Source of the DNA: an uncultured Gammaproteobacteria bacterium
GTDB lineage: Bacteria; Pseudomonadota; Gammaproteobacteria; Ga0077536
NCBI GenBank assembly: GCA_903866355.1
Contig: CAIPNE010000356.1
Span: 1 to 5,598 of the forward strand
Length of the DNA stretch: 5,598 nucleotides
Reading direction: 5' to 3'
A model generated the notes under the pieces. The model was not told where the DNA came from and made no database searches. It was given only the letters and a program-made list of their open reading frames with translations. Made by a program: the position numbers and the translations under genes. Of the stretch, positions 1 through 5,598 are shown piece by piece (within the stretch, counting starts at the first letter, position 1; each line of letters starts with the position of its first letter).

Positions 1-640
<640 letters not shown>

Positions 641-647
641 TTAGCGG

Positions 648-653
648 CCCTCT
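648..653 (-). promoter_or_regulatory. Ribosome binding site of the MoxR-family gene
   Basis: On the - strand the sequence AGAGGG lies 7 nt upstream of the ATG at 640. This is a strong Shine-Dalgarno match with ideal spacing and supports that start codon. Confidence 0.7.
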
Positions 654-682
654 GGTTGGTGCCTGGTGGAGGTCGGGTTACC

Positions 683-706
683 GTGCTAACGGGCCGCTGT
701 CAGCAC
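683..706. repeat. Imperfect inverted repeat in the divergent intergenic region
   Basis: Arms GTGCTAAC (683-690) and GTCAGCAC (699-706) are complementary at 7 of 8 positions and separated by 8 nt. A second, overlapping dyad GTTA-N6-TAAC spans 677-690. They lie 43-66 bp upstream of the MoxR start codon, so they could be an operator or a leader hairpin of that gene. No T-run follows on either strand, so a terminator is unlikely. Function is not shown by the sequence. Confidence 0.35.
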
Positions 707-731
707 CTGCGTGAGCGGATCCCCCGGCGGT

Positions 732-737
732 ATTCTA
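732..737 (-). promoter_or_regulatory. Possible weak -10 element for the MoxR-family gene
   Basis: The - strand reads TAGAAT here, one mismatch from TATAAT, about 92 bp upstream of the MoxR start codon. No good -35 hexamer is found 16-18 bp further upstream, so this is only a candidate and may need an activator or be a chance match. Confidence 0.25.
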
Positions 738-765
738 AGGGGTAAAGTGTGGGTTGCGGCAGGCC

Positions 766-775
766 CTCACGTGAG
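766..775. promoter_or_regulatory. Perfect 10-bp palindrome CTCACGTGAG, candidate operator
   Basis: CTCACGTGAG is fully self-complementary and ends 6 bp before the -35 hexamer of the proposed gsp promoter. A dimeric regulator bound here would touch RNA polymerase, so an activator or repressor site is plausible. The site is short, and only its position sets it apart from a chance palindrome. Confidence 0.35.
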
Positions 776-781
776 TCGAGC

Positions 782-810
782 ATGACACTGTCAAAATCAG
801 CGCGGATAAT
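782..810 (+). promoter_or_regulatory. Sigma70-type promoter of the gspG-M operon
   Basis: A -35 hexamer ATGACA (782-787) and a -10 hexamer GATAAT (805-810) are separated by exactly 17 bp. Each differs from consensus at its first base only. Transcription would start near 817, giving a leader of about 34 nt before the gspG ATG at 851. The upstream in-frame ATGs at 749 and 782 would then lie before the transcript start, which supports the short gspG product. Confidence 0.7.
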
Positions 811-835
811 TTGCGCAGGCGAGCAATTTCACAGC

Positions 836-841
836 AAAGGG
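836..841 (+). promoter_or_regulatory. Ribosome binding site of gspG
   Basis: AAAGGG lies 9 nt before the ATG at 851. The in-frame ATGs at 842 and 845 are 0 and 3 nt from it, too close for normal initiation, so the site favours 851. Confidence 0.5.
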
Positions 842-850
842 ATGATGGTC

Positions 851-1282
851 ATGCCGGTACATGCACGCGGTTTTACGCTGATAGAAGTGATGGTGGTGGT
901 GGTGATTCTCGGCATTTTGGCGGCGGTCGTCGTGCCGCGGGTCATGAGTCGCCCGGATGAGGCACGGGTGGTCAAGGCCGCTCAGGATATTCGCGCCATC
1001 GGTGCGGCACTCGATTTATACAAGCTGGATAATTTCCAGTACCCCACGACTGAGCAAGGGCTGGAGGCGCTGGTGCAGCGGCCGAGCGGTTTGTCCTCGG
1101 GGACCAAATGGCGTGAGGATGGCTATCTGCCCGCGCTGCCGCAGGACCCTTGGGGTCACGAATATCACTATTTGCGACCCGGTCAACATGGTCAGTACGA
1201 TCTGTATTCCCTGGGTTCGGACGCCGCGAGTGGGGGTGAGAAATTTGCGGCGGACATCGGTAACTGGGAACTTGATCGCTAG
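851..1282 (+). CDS. gspG: Type II secretion system major pseudopilin GspG
   Basis: GspG is the main subunit of the periplasmic pseudopilus, which is assembled at the inner membrane and pushes substrates through the secretin. The 143-residue product begins MPVHARG, a short basic leader, followed by the prepilin peptidase site G7/F8 and FTLIEV with the conserved Glu at mature position 5 (E12). A hydrophobic helix runs through about residue 29. Family hallmarks follow: DLYKLDNFQYPTTEQGLEAL (55-74), DGYLPALPQDPWG (90-102) and a C-terminal loop SLGSD...GGEKFAADIGNW (120-139) of the kind that binds calcium in GspG proteins. D124 and D135 are the candidate acidic ligands. Length is normal for the family. 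The frame is open back to 749, but ribosome binding site spacing, the promoter position and leader length all favour 851. It is the first gene of the operon and overlaps gspH by 11 nt if gspH starts at 1272. Confidence 0.97.
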   Translation: MPVHARGFTLIEVMVVVVILGILAAVVVPRVMSRPDEARVVKAAQDIRAIGAALDLYKLDNFQYPTTEQGLEALVQRPSGLSSGTKWREDGYLPALPQDPWGHEYHYLRPGQHGQYDLYSLGSDAASGGEKFAADIGNWELDR

Positions 1283-1796
1283 ACTGCCGACGTCCCACCC
1301 TCGCCGTCGGGCGCGCGCCGCAGCGGGGTTTACGCTCATCGAAGTGCTGGTGGTCGTGGTGTTGGTAGCGATTGTCGCCGCGATGGTGATGCTCTCTTTA
1401 GGCCGCCACGGCGCACGCGCCACCGCCTTGGAAGCGGAGGCGTTGGCGGCTTTGTGCAACCATTTGGCAGATGCTGCCGTGCTCACCGGGCAGCCCTATG
1501 GCTTGGTGCTGGCGCGTGATGGTTATCGTGTGGTGGTGTTCGATGGCCACGGCTGGCAACTTGCCCCGGAGCGTCATTTTCGTGAGCACCTGTTGCCGCC
1601 ACCGCTGTATCTCGAGGGGCCTACGGTGCTCCCCAAACTTGGGGTGTCGCCGGCAGTACCGACCCCCCAAGCGCTTTTTCTACCCAGTGGTGCCCAGCCG
1701 GCTGCAATCTATTCGCTTGCCAGCGAGGCGGCGGCCGAACGCTATGACATTTTTAACGCAGCCCAAGGTCGCTATGCAGCTGAGGTCCGGCCCTGA
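1272..1796 (+). CDS. gspH: Type II secretion system minor pseudopilin GspH
   Basis: GspH is a minor pseudopilin thought to sit between the GspI-J-K tip and the GspG shaft. The pilin signature is clear: a basic stretch (PRRRARAAAG), cleavage before F20, then FTLIEV with Glu at mature position 5 and a hydrophobic helix to about residue 45. The globular part has the GspH-type AVLTGQPYGLVLARDGYRVV block and a tryptophan in GHGWQ. There is no ATG near the cleavage site. The nearest acceptable start is TTG at 1272 (174 residues, 19-residue leader), inside the end of gspG. GTG at 1236 (31-residue leader), preceded by a G-rich stretch, is the alternative. An in-frame ATG at 957 would give an improbable leader of over 100 residues. 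Identity is secure, the start is uncertain. The stop overlaps the gspI start. Confidence 0.88.
   Translation: MIARLPTSHPRRRARAAAGFTLIEVLVVVVLVAIVAAMVMLSLGRHGARATALEAEALAALCNHLADAAVLTGQPYGLVLARDGYRVVVFDGHGWQLAPERHFREHLLPPPLYLEGPTVLPKLGVSPAVPTPQALFLPSGAQPAAIYSLASEAAAERYDIFNAAQGRYAAEVRP
1782..1785 (+). promoter_or_regulatory. Ribosome binding site supporting a CTG start for gspI
   Basis: GAGG lies inside the end of gspH, 7 nt upstream of CTG at 1793-1795. This spacing is ideal, and no ATG, GTG or TTG is available in the gspI frame before the pilin cleavage site, so this site decides the start. Confidence 0.55.
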
Positions 1797-2179
1797 AAAC
1801 ACCCGCGACCCACGCTGGCTTTACGCTGATTGAAGTCCTGATCGCGCTGGTCATCATTGCGGTGTCGCTGACCTTAGGTTTTGGCGCGGTACGGGGTGGG
1901 GCGGCTAACCTTGCGCGCAGCGAGGAAATGACGCTGACCGACTGGGCGCTGGATAATACCCTCACCGAGTTACGGCTGCGGGCGAGTACGCTAGAACCCG
2001 GGCCGCAGCGCGCGGCAGAAACTTTACGTGGGCGTCACTTCGAGATCTTTACCCAGGTGGAAAAACCGGCCGGTTTGCCCGTGCTGGTGCTGTCTTTGCG
2101 CTTGGCCGATGCCGCCAATCCCACTAAAATTTTGGCTACGCGCACTGCGCGGGTGTTGTATGCGCCGCCTCAACCTTAA
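1793..2179 (+). CDS. gspI: Type II secretion system minor pseudopilin GspI, apparent CTG start
   Basis: GspI is the minor pseudopilin that nucleates the GspI-J-K tip complex in the inner membrane. The frame encodes a leader KTPATHAG, cleavage before F10, then FTLIEVLIALVIIAVSL with Glu at mature position 5, and an A..WALDNTLTELRL segment (about 51-62) typical of the family. The product is 128 residues, within the usual GspI range. In this frame a stop codon lies at 1781-1783, and between it and the Phe codon at 1820 the only codon that could initiate is CTG at 1793. It overlaps the gspH stop as CTGA and has GAGG 7 nt upstream. A start at GTG 1862 would remove the leader and half the membrane helix, so it is rejected. 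It overlaps gspJ by 20 nt. Confidence 0.9.
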   Translation: MKTPATHAGFTLIEVLIALVIIAVSLTLGFGAVRGGAANLARSEEMTLTDWALDNTLTELRLRASTLEPGPQRAAETLRGRHFEIFTQVEKPAGLPVLVLSLRLADAANPTKILATRTARVLYAPPQP

Positions 2180-2786
2180 GGGTGCGGGGTTTACGCTGTT
2201 GGAAGTGCTAGTGGCAATGGCCATTTTTGCACTGACCTCGTGGCTGGCCTATGGCGGTCTGCGTCAGGTGCTCATGGGCCGCGAAATTCTGTTGCCACGG
2301 CTGGCCGAGCAGGCCGCCTTGGTGCGTACCGTGACCCTTTTGAGCAACGATTTTAACAACCTCGTCCCGCGTAGCATTCGCGACCCGCTCGGCACCCCGG
2401 TGGCAGCGTTGCGGACGGGGGCCGGGACAACCGAGCCGCTGGTGGCGCTGACCCGCGTCGATGCCGCACTCGCCCTGCTCGAGGTACAGCCAGAACTCTA
2501 CCGCGTCGACTATCGTCTCACTCAAGACACCTTGGTGCGGGAAGTTTGGCCGGTGCTGGATCCGCTCCAAAACACCACGCCGAACCGCCAGACTCTGCTG
2601 CGCGGCGTGCGCAGTTTTGGCCTGCGTTTTATGGCGGGTCGGGTCGGCTCATCGTGGGTCAATTATTGGCCCCCCAGCGCCAATGACAACGAGCTAGAAC
2701 AGCTGCCCCGCGGGATCGAGTTCACGCTGCAATTCACGGACGGCACCACGCTGCGGCGGGTCTTGATGCCGGCGGCCGCACGGTGA
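2160..2786 (+). CDS. gspJ: Type II secretion system minor pseudopilin GspJ
   Basis: GspJ is the second member of the pseudopilus tip complex, bridging GspI and GspK. The ATG at 2160 gives a 208-residue protein with the basic leader MRRLNLKGAG and cleavage before F11, then FTLLEVLVAMAIFAL with Glu at mature position 5. The globular domain shows family features: a DFNNLVPRSIRDPLGTP block (64-80) resembling the D...R..RD..G segment of GspJ, YRVDYRL and LVREVWP strands (114-131), and the C-terminal PRGIEFTLQFTDGTTLRR (183-200). The start lies within gspI and has only a weak GGGTG upstream, so translation is probably coupled to gspI. The frame is open further upstream, but the leader fixes the start. 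The stop overlaps the gspK GTG as GTGA. Confidence 0.95.
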   Translation: MRRLNLKGAGFTLLEVLVAMAIFALTSWLAYGGLRQVLMGREILLPRLAEQAALVRTVTLLSNDFNNLVPRSIRDPLGTPVAALRTGAGTTEPLVALTRVDAALALLEVQPELYRVDYRLTQDTLVREVWPVLDPLQNTTPNRQTLLRGVRSFGLRFMAGRVGSSWVNYWPPSANDNELEQLPRGIEFTLQFTDGTTLRRVLMPAAAR

Positions 2787-3880
2787 GTCGTCATTCAGCG
2801 GGGGCTGCCCTGATCTCGGCGCTGCTGATTGCCGCCGTCATTGCGAGCCTAGCGGTCGTGCTGGCCACGCGACAACAGTTCGCCATCGCTAACGTGGCGC
2901 AGTTACGCGGGTCCCTCAACGCGGAAACCTTGGTCATGGAGCTGGAAATTCAAGCGATGGCGGTGCTCCAAGCAGATACTCAAAATGGGCCACTCGACAG
3001 TGCGCTAGACGCTTGGGCGCAGGCCGACCTATTGGCCGAGGGCCGCGGTCTCAGCGCGCACGGGCAGTTGGTCGACCTCCAAGGGCGATTCAATCTCACC
3101 ACGCTGACTTTCGATCCCGCGGCACTGGCCGCGCTGGTCGCCGTGAGTGCAGACTCGGACAGTAATCAGGATGCGGGCGCCGAGAGCGGCCTCACGGCCG
3201 CGGCACTGCGCGCGGTAGCCGCCGCGGCGGGCGTTGGACTGGGTGGCGCATCGTCAGTGGGCCCCGGCAACAGGCCGCGCGCGCTCACCGCACAACAGGT
3301 GGCGGTGGTGCGTTTTGTCCTGTTATTGCAAGCGCTGGAGATTGATCCGGTGATCGTGCCAGCGGTGCTGGATTGGTTGGACCCAGACGGCGACATTCGC
3401 TACCCGAATGGTGCCGAGGATGCCTACTACGCCACCTTGCCGGTCGCTTATCGCGCGGCTAACCAGCGTTTGGTGGACCCCAGTGAATTACTGCTGGTGC
3501 GCGGTGTCACGCCAGAAATTTATGCCAGACTACGTCCCTTCGTGACGGCCTTAGACCAAGCAACGTCGATTAATGTGAACACCGCTCCCAGCGAGATACT
3601 CATGAGCCTGACCCCCGGCATCGACCGCACCAAGGCCGCGAGCCTACTCGACGCCCGCGCGTTCCAGCCCTTCGCTAGCGCCGGGAATTTGGCCGCCAAC
3701 CCCTTGCTGGGTGGGATGCCGTTCGCGGCTTCGGGGCTCGCGACGGCGTCTTCAACCTTTGAACTGCGGGTCAGGGTGCTGGGTGAGGGCCCGCCAAAGC
3801 TGTATCGCTCGATCATTCGCCGCAATGGCAACAGCGCGATTTTTTTATTGGGACGCCAGCAAATTTATGTCGACGACTAA
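2783..3880 (+). CDS. gspK: Type II secretion system pseudopilus tip protein GspK
   Basis: GspK is the large minor pseudopilin that caps the pseudopilus. The 365-residue product starts at GTG with leader MSRHSAG, then AALISALLIAAVIASLAVVL. Mature position 5 is Ser rather than Glu, as expected for GspK, which characteristically lacks this Glu. Family motifs are VDLQGRFNL (97-105), LDWLDPDGDIRYPNGAEDAYY (196-216), the helix-hairpin-like segment LLLVRGVTPEIYARLRPFV (236-254) and INVNTAPSEIL (263-273). Between FNL and the next conserved helix lies an Ala/Gly/Ser-rich stretch (about 111-170) that makes the protein longer than typical members of about 320-330 residues. It has no clear Shine-Dalgarno sequence and a 4-nt overlap with gspJ, implying translational coupling. 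A T7 run (3840-3846) lies near its 3' end. Confidence 0.95.
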   Translation: MSRHSAGAALISALLIAAVIASLAVVLATRQQFAIANVAQLRGSLNAETLVMELEIQAMAVLQADTQNGPLDSALDAWAQADLLAEGRGLSAHGQLVDLQGRFNLTTLTFDPAALAALVAVSADSDSNQDAGAESGLTAAALRAVAAAAGVGLGGASSVGPGNRPRALTAQQVAVVRFVLLLQALEIDPVIVPAVLDWLDPDGDIRYPNGAEDAYYATLPVAYRAANQRLVDPSELLLVRGVTPEIYARLRPFVTALDQATSINVNTAPSEILMSLTPGIDRTKAASLLDARAFQPFASAGNLAANPLLGGMPFAASGLATASSTFELRVRVLGEGPPKLYRSIIRRNGNSAIFLLGRQQIYVDD

Positions 3881-5051
3881 CCCTGATCGCGTGTACTTCA
3901 CGCTTGAAGTCGATGGCAGCGCCAGCTGGCTGAGGCCCGGCGGCGCGCCTCAGCGCGGCACTTTGAGCAGCTTGGCGCAGTGTGGCGCCAGCCACTGGTG
4001 CTGGTTATTCGACGGCCGGCGAGTCCAATTGACGCAGGTCGTCTTGCCGGCAGCTAACGCCCGTACCCAACGGCAAGCGTTGCCCTTTGCGCTAGAAGAA
4101 CAGCTACTGGGCCCACTCGAGGAATTGGTCTTCGCCACCCGGCGGCTTAGCCGCACCGAATTTGCCGTCGCCGTGCTCGAACGTGCCGCACTCGAAAGCG
4201 GGCTTGCGCGGTGTCTGGAGGCCGGCATCCGGGTCACCACTTGTCTTGTCGATAGCCTGTGCGTGGCGTGGCGGGAGGGCGAATGGACCTTGGCCTTCGT
4301 GCACGATGCAGCTTGGTTGCGCTGCGGTGCGCACACGGGTTTTCGTTTTTCGCCCACGCAATGGTCGGCTTTTTTTGCACAAGCGCAGCAAACACTGGGC
4401 GTGCCGGCACACGTGCGATGGGTGGGTGATGAGTCGCCCCCTGCTGGGATCGCGAATATCACCGAGCCTGCCCCGCCCAACCTGCTGGCGTGGCTTGCCG
4501 CGGGCCACGCGCCAGCCACGCAGATTGATCTACTCGACGCATTACCCCGGCGTGCGCAAGTCGAGCAGACCCAAGCACGCCGCTGGTGGTGGGCCACCGC
4601 GGCCGTCGTCATCCTCACCCTAGGGGTCCATTTGGGGCTGTTAATCAGGCAGGGGATCCAGTTGGAGCGTGCACTCAGCGCCACCCGCACGCAGGAGCTC
4701 GCGACGTTCAAAAGCCTGTTTCCGCACATTCAGCGGGTGGTCGATACGCGCGCCCAAGCCACCCAGGCGCTGGCCGAGTTGGCGAAGACTAGCAACCAAG
4801 GTGCCGCGTTCGAGGATTTGTTGCGCGTGGCGGGAACCCCAGTGGCCAGCGACCCTAGTACGGGCGTGCAGCTGGCGAGTGCGAGCTATGAACACGGCGT
4901 ACTAGAAGTGCAGGTGCAAGCCGCAGACATGGCAAAAATTGAAGACTATCAACAGCGCCTGCGGGTCTCAGGCCAGCCATTGCAGGTACTGTCCATCGAT
5001 AGCGACCAAGGCCTGACGCGCGCAGTCCTGCGGCTGGGGCAATTGCCATGA
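3867..5051 (+). CDS. gspL: Type II secretion system inner-membrane platform protein GspL
   Basis: GspL anchors the GspE ATPase to the inner membrane through its cytoplasmic domain and pairs with GspM in the periplasm. From ATG 3867 the product is 394 residues: a cytoplasmic actin-like domain (about 1-230) with the conserved ALPFALEEQLLGPLEEL block (71-87), the IDLLDAL segment (220-226) that normally precedes the membrane span, a single hydrophobic helix (about 239-260, starting RRWWWATAAVVIL), then a periplasmic part with LFPHIQRV (284-291), a probable coiled-coil and a C-terminal ferredoxin-like domain (about 333-394). All six cysteines are in the cytoplasmic domain. The start overlaps gspK by 14 nt with no strong ribosome binding site. 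GTG 3891 is a less likely start because it would cut into the first strand. It overlaps gspM by 4 nt. Confidence 0.95.
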   Translation: MSTTNPDRVYFTLEVDGSASWLRPGGAPQRGTLSSLAQCGASHWCWLFDGRRVQLTQVVLPAANARTQRQALPFALEEQLLGPLEELVFATRRLSRTEFAVAVLERAALESGLARCLEAGIRVTTCLVDSLCVAWREGEWTLAFVHDAAWLRCGAHTGFRFSPTQWSAFFAQAQQTLGVPAHVRWVGDESPPAGIANITEPAPPNLLAWLAAGHAPATQIDLLDALPRRAQVEQTQARRWWWATAAVVILTLGVHLGLLIRQGIQLERALSATRTQELATFKSLFPHIQRVVDTRAQATQALAELAKTSNQGAAFEDLLRVAGTPVASDPSTGVQLASASYEHGVLEVQVQAADMAKIEDYQQRLRVSGQPLQVLSIDSDQGLTRAVLRLGQLP

Positions 5052-5536
5052 ATGGCCTAGCCGGTTGGTGGGCGGATCTCGCGGTGCGAGAACGCGGGCT
5101 AGTGCTGGCGGGCGCGGCCGTGATGCTCGCCAGTAGCGTTTTTTTAGGCGTGCTGGAACCCCTCAGCGAGCACAACCAGCAGCGCGAAAAAGCCCTGCTG
5201 GCGCAAAGCGCTAACCTTCGGTGGCTGGAGGAGCAGCGCCCGCTGGTGGCCGCCGGCCGTGGGGTCGCGCCCCTCGGCCCGGATGCTGGGCGCTCCATCT
5301 TGGCGGTGCTCAACGAAGCCGCCAGCGTGGAGGGCGTGGCGGCGCAACTCAAGCGCGTGACACCGACCTCTGAGCAGCAGGTCATGCTGTCTTTTGAGGA
5401 AGTGCCGTATGCCAATTTTATGCGTTGGCTACTGACCCTCGAGAGCCAACGCGGGGCCCGGGTCGAGCGGATTCATCTGGAGAGAGCGGCGCTACCCGGC
5501 CAGATCAATGTCGAACTGACCCTCGGGTTGCCCTAA
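5048..5536 (+). CDS. gspM: Type II secretion system inner-membrane protein GspM
   Basis: GspM is the bitopic partner that stabilises GspL and completes the assembly platform. The 162-residue product has a short cytoplasmic N-terminus with the family-typical W...RER pattern (WWADLAVRERG, 7-17), one membrane helix (about 18-37), a periplasmic coiled-coil region (about 40-65) and a C-terminal ferredoxin-like domain with SFEEVPYANFMRWLLTLE (115-132) and the strand INVELTL (153-159). Length is normal. The ATG overlaps the gspL stop as ATGA, and GGGG at 5036-5039 lies 8 nt upstream. No gspN follows on this strand: the next gene is convergent. A T7 run lies in the membrane-helix codons (5139-5145). 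Confidence 0.95.
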   Translation: MNGLAGWWADLAVRERGLVLAGAAVMLASSVFLGVLEPLSEHNQQREKALLAQSANLRWLEEQRPLVAAGRGVAPLGPDAGRSILAVLNEAASVEGVAAQLKRVTPTSEQQVMLSFEEVPYANFMRWLLTLESQRGARVERIHLERAALPGQINVELTLGLP

Positions 5537-5554
5537 GTTCTGCCTAGCCCACGC

Positions 5555-5598
5555 TCACACCAGCTGGTTCATCTCGAAAATCGGCAACAGGATAGCTA
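5555..5598 (-). CDS. gspF: C-terminal end of GspF, type II secretion inner-membrane protein (truncated by window edge)
   Basis: On the - strand the frame ending at the TGA complementary to 5555-5557 encodes (L/V/I)AILLPIFEMNQLV. This resembles the end of GspF, the polytopic platform protein that contacts GspE, GspL and GspM: a last transmembrane helix running into LLPIFxMNxLV and stopping. The related type IV pilus protein PilC usually ends LPIFKLG..., so the MNQLV ending favours GspF, and the gsp context agrees. Only 14 codons are visible, so the call rests on a short match plus location. The gene converges on gspM with 18 bp between stop codons, so gspE and possibly gspC and gspD may lie to the right on the - strand. 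Confidence 0.75.
   Translation of the reverse strand, partial: AILLPIFEMNQLV

Noticed and set aside
749..850. Longer gspG starting at 749 or 782
   Set aside because: It would give a 23-41-residue leader and begin upstream of the predicted transcription start. ATG 851 has a suitable ribosome binding site and a 7-residue leader.
891..904. GGT/GTG trinucleotide run
   Set aside because: It encodes the valines of the GspG membrane helix and needs no separate explanation as a microsatellite.
1862..2179. gspI starting at GTG 1862
   Set aside because: It would remove the leader, the cleavage site and half the membrane helix, all of which are encoded in frame just upstream.
3795..3850. Possible intrinsic terminator at the T7 run near the end of gspK
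   Set aside because: Only a 3-4 bp stem with a long loop can be drawn before the T-run, and it lies within coding sequence of a continuous operon.
3950..4729. 259-residue open frame on the - strand inside gspL
   Set aside because: It is fully antisense to a clearly identified gspL, is rich in Arg/Ser/Ala/Cys as expected of a GC-rich shadow frame, and has no recognisable domain or ribosome binding site.
4855..5415. 186-residue - strand frame across gspL and gspM
   Set aside because: It is antisense to two well-supported genes and has low-complexity Ala/Ser/Arg composition typical of a shadow frame.

Overview
The window carries most of a type II secretion system (T2SS, general secretion pathway) locus from a GC-rich bacterium. 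Seven genes, gspG-gspH-gspI-gspJ-gspK-gspL-gspM, run on the + strand from 851 to 5536. The T2SS gene set, the canonical proteobacterial pseudopilin order and the base composition suggest a proteobacterium, most likely a gammaproteobacterium. The sequence does not allow a finer assignment.

Layout. Positions 1-640 (- strand) hold the N-terminal 213 residues of a MoxR-family AAA+ ATPase whose C-terminus lies off the left edge. Positions 641-850 are a divergent intergenic region. It contains a clear sigma70-type promoter for the gsp operon (782-810), a perfect 10-bp palindrome just upstream of it, an imperfect inverted repeat nearer the ATPase gene, and a good ribosome binding site for the ATPase gene. 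From 851 on, the seven gsp genes are packed so that every junction overlaps: 11, 4, 20, 4, 14 and 4 nt from G/H to L/M. After an 18-bp gap the last 14 codons of a - strand gene reach the right edge. Their translation (AILLPIFEMNQLV then stop) matches the C-terminal end typical of GspF, so the system appears to be split into convergent units.

How the genes work together. GspG is the major pseudopilin. GspH, GspI, GspJ and GspK are minor pseudopilins, and GspI, GspJ and GspK form the tip complex that primes the pseudopilus. GspL and GspM are bitopic inner-membrane platform proteins that link the GspE ATPase to the pseudopilus with GspF. GspC, the GspD secretin, GspE and the prepilin peptidase GspO are not in the window and would have to be encoded elsewhere.

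This is a known machine, and I see no evidence of a new system. The points most worth a second look are the apparent CTG start codon of gspI, the absence of a nearby ATG for gspH, the convergent gspF, the alanine-rich insertion in GspK, and the promoter and palindrome arrangement in front of gspG.
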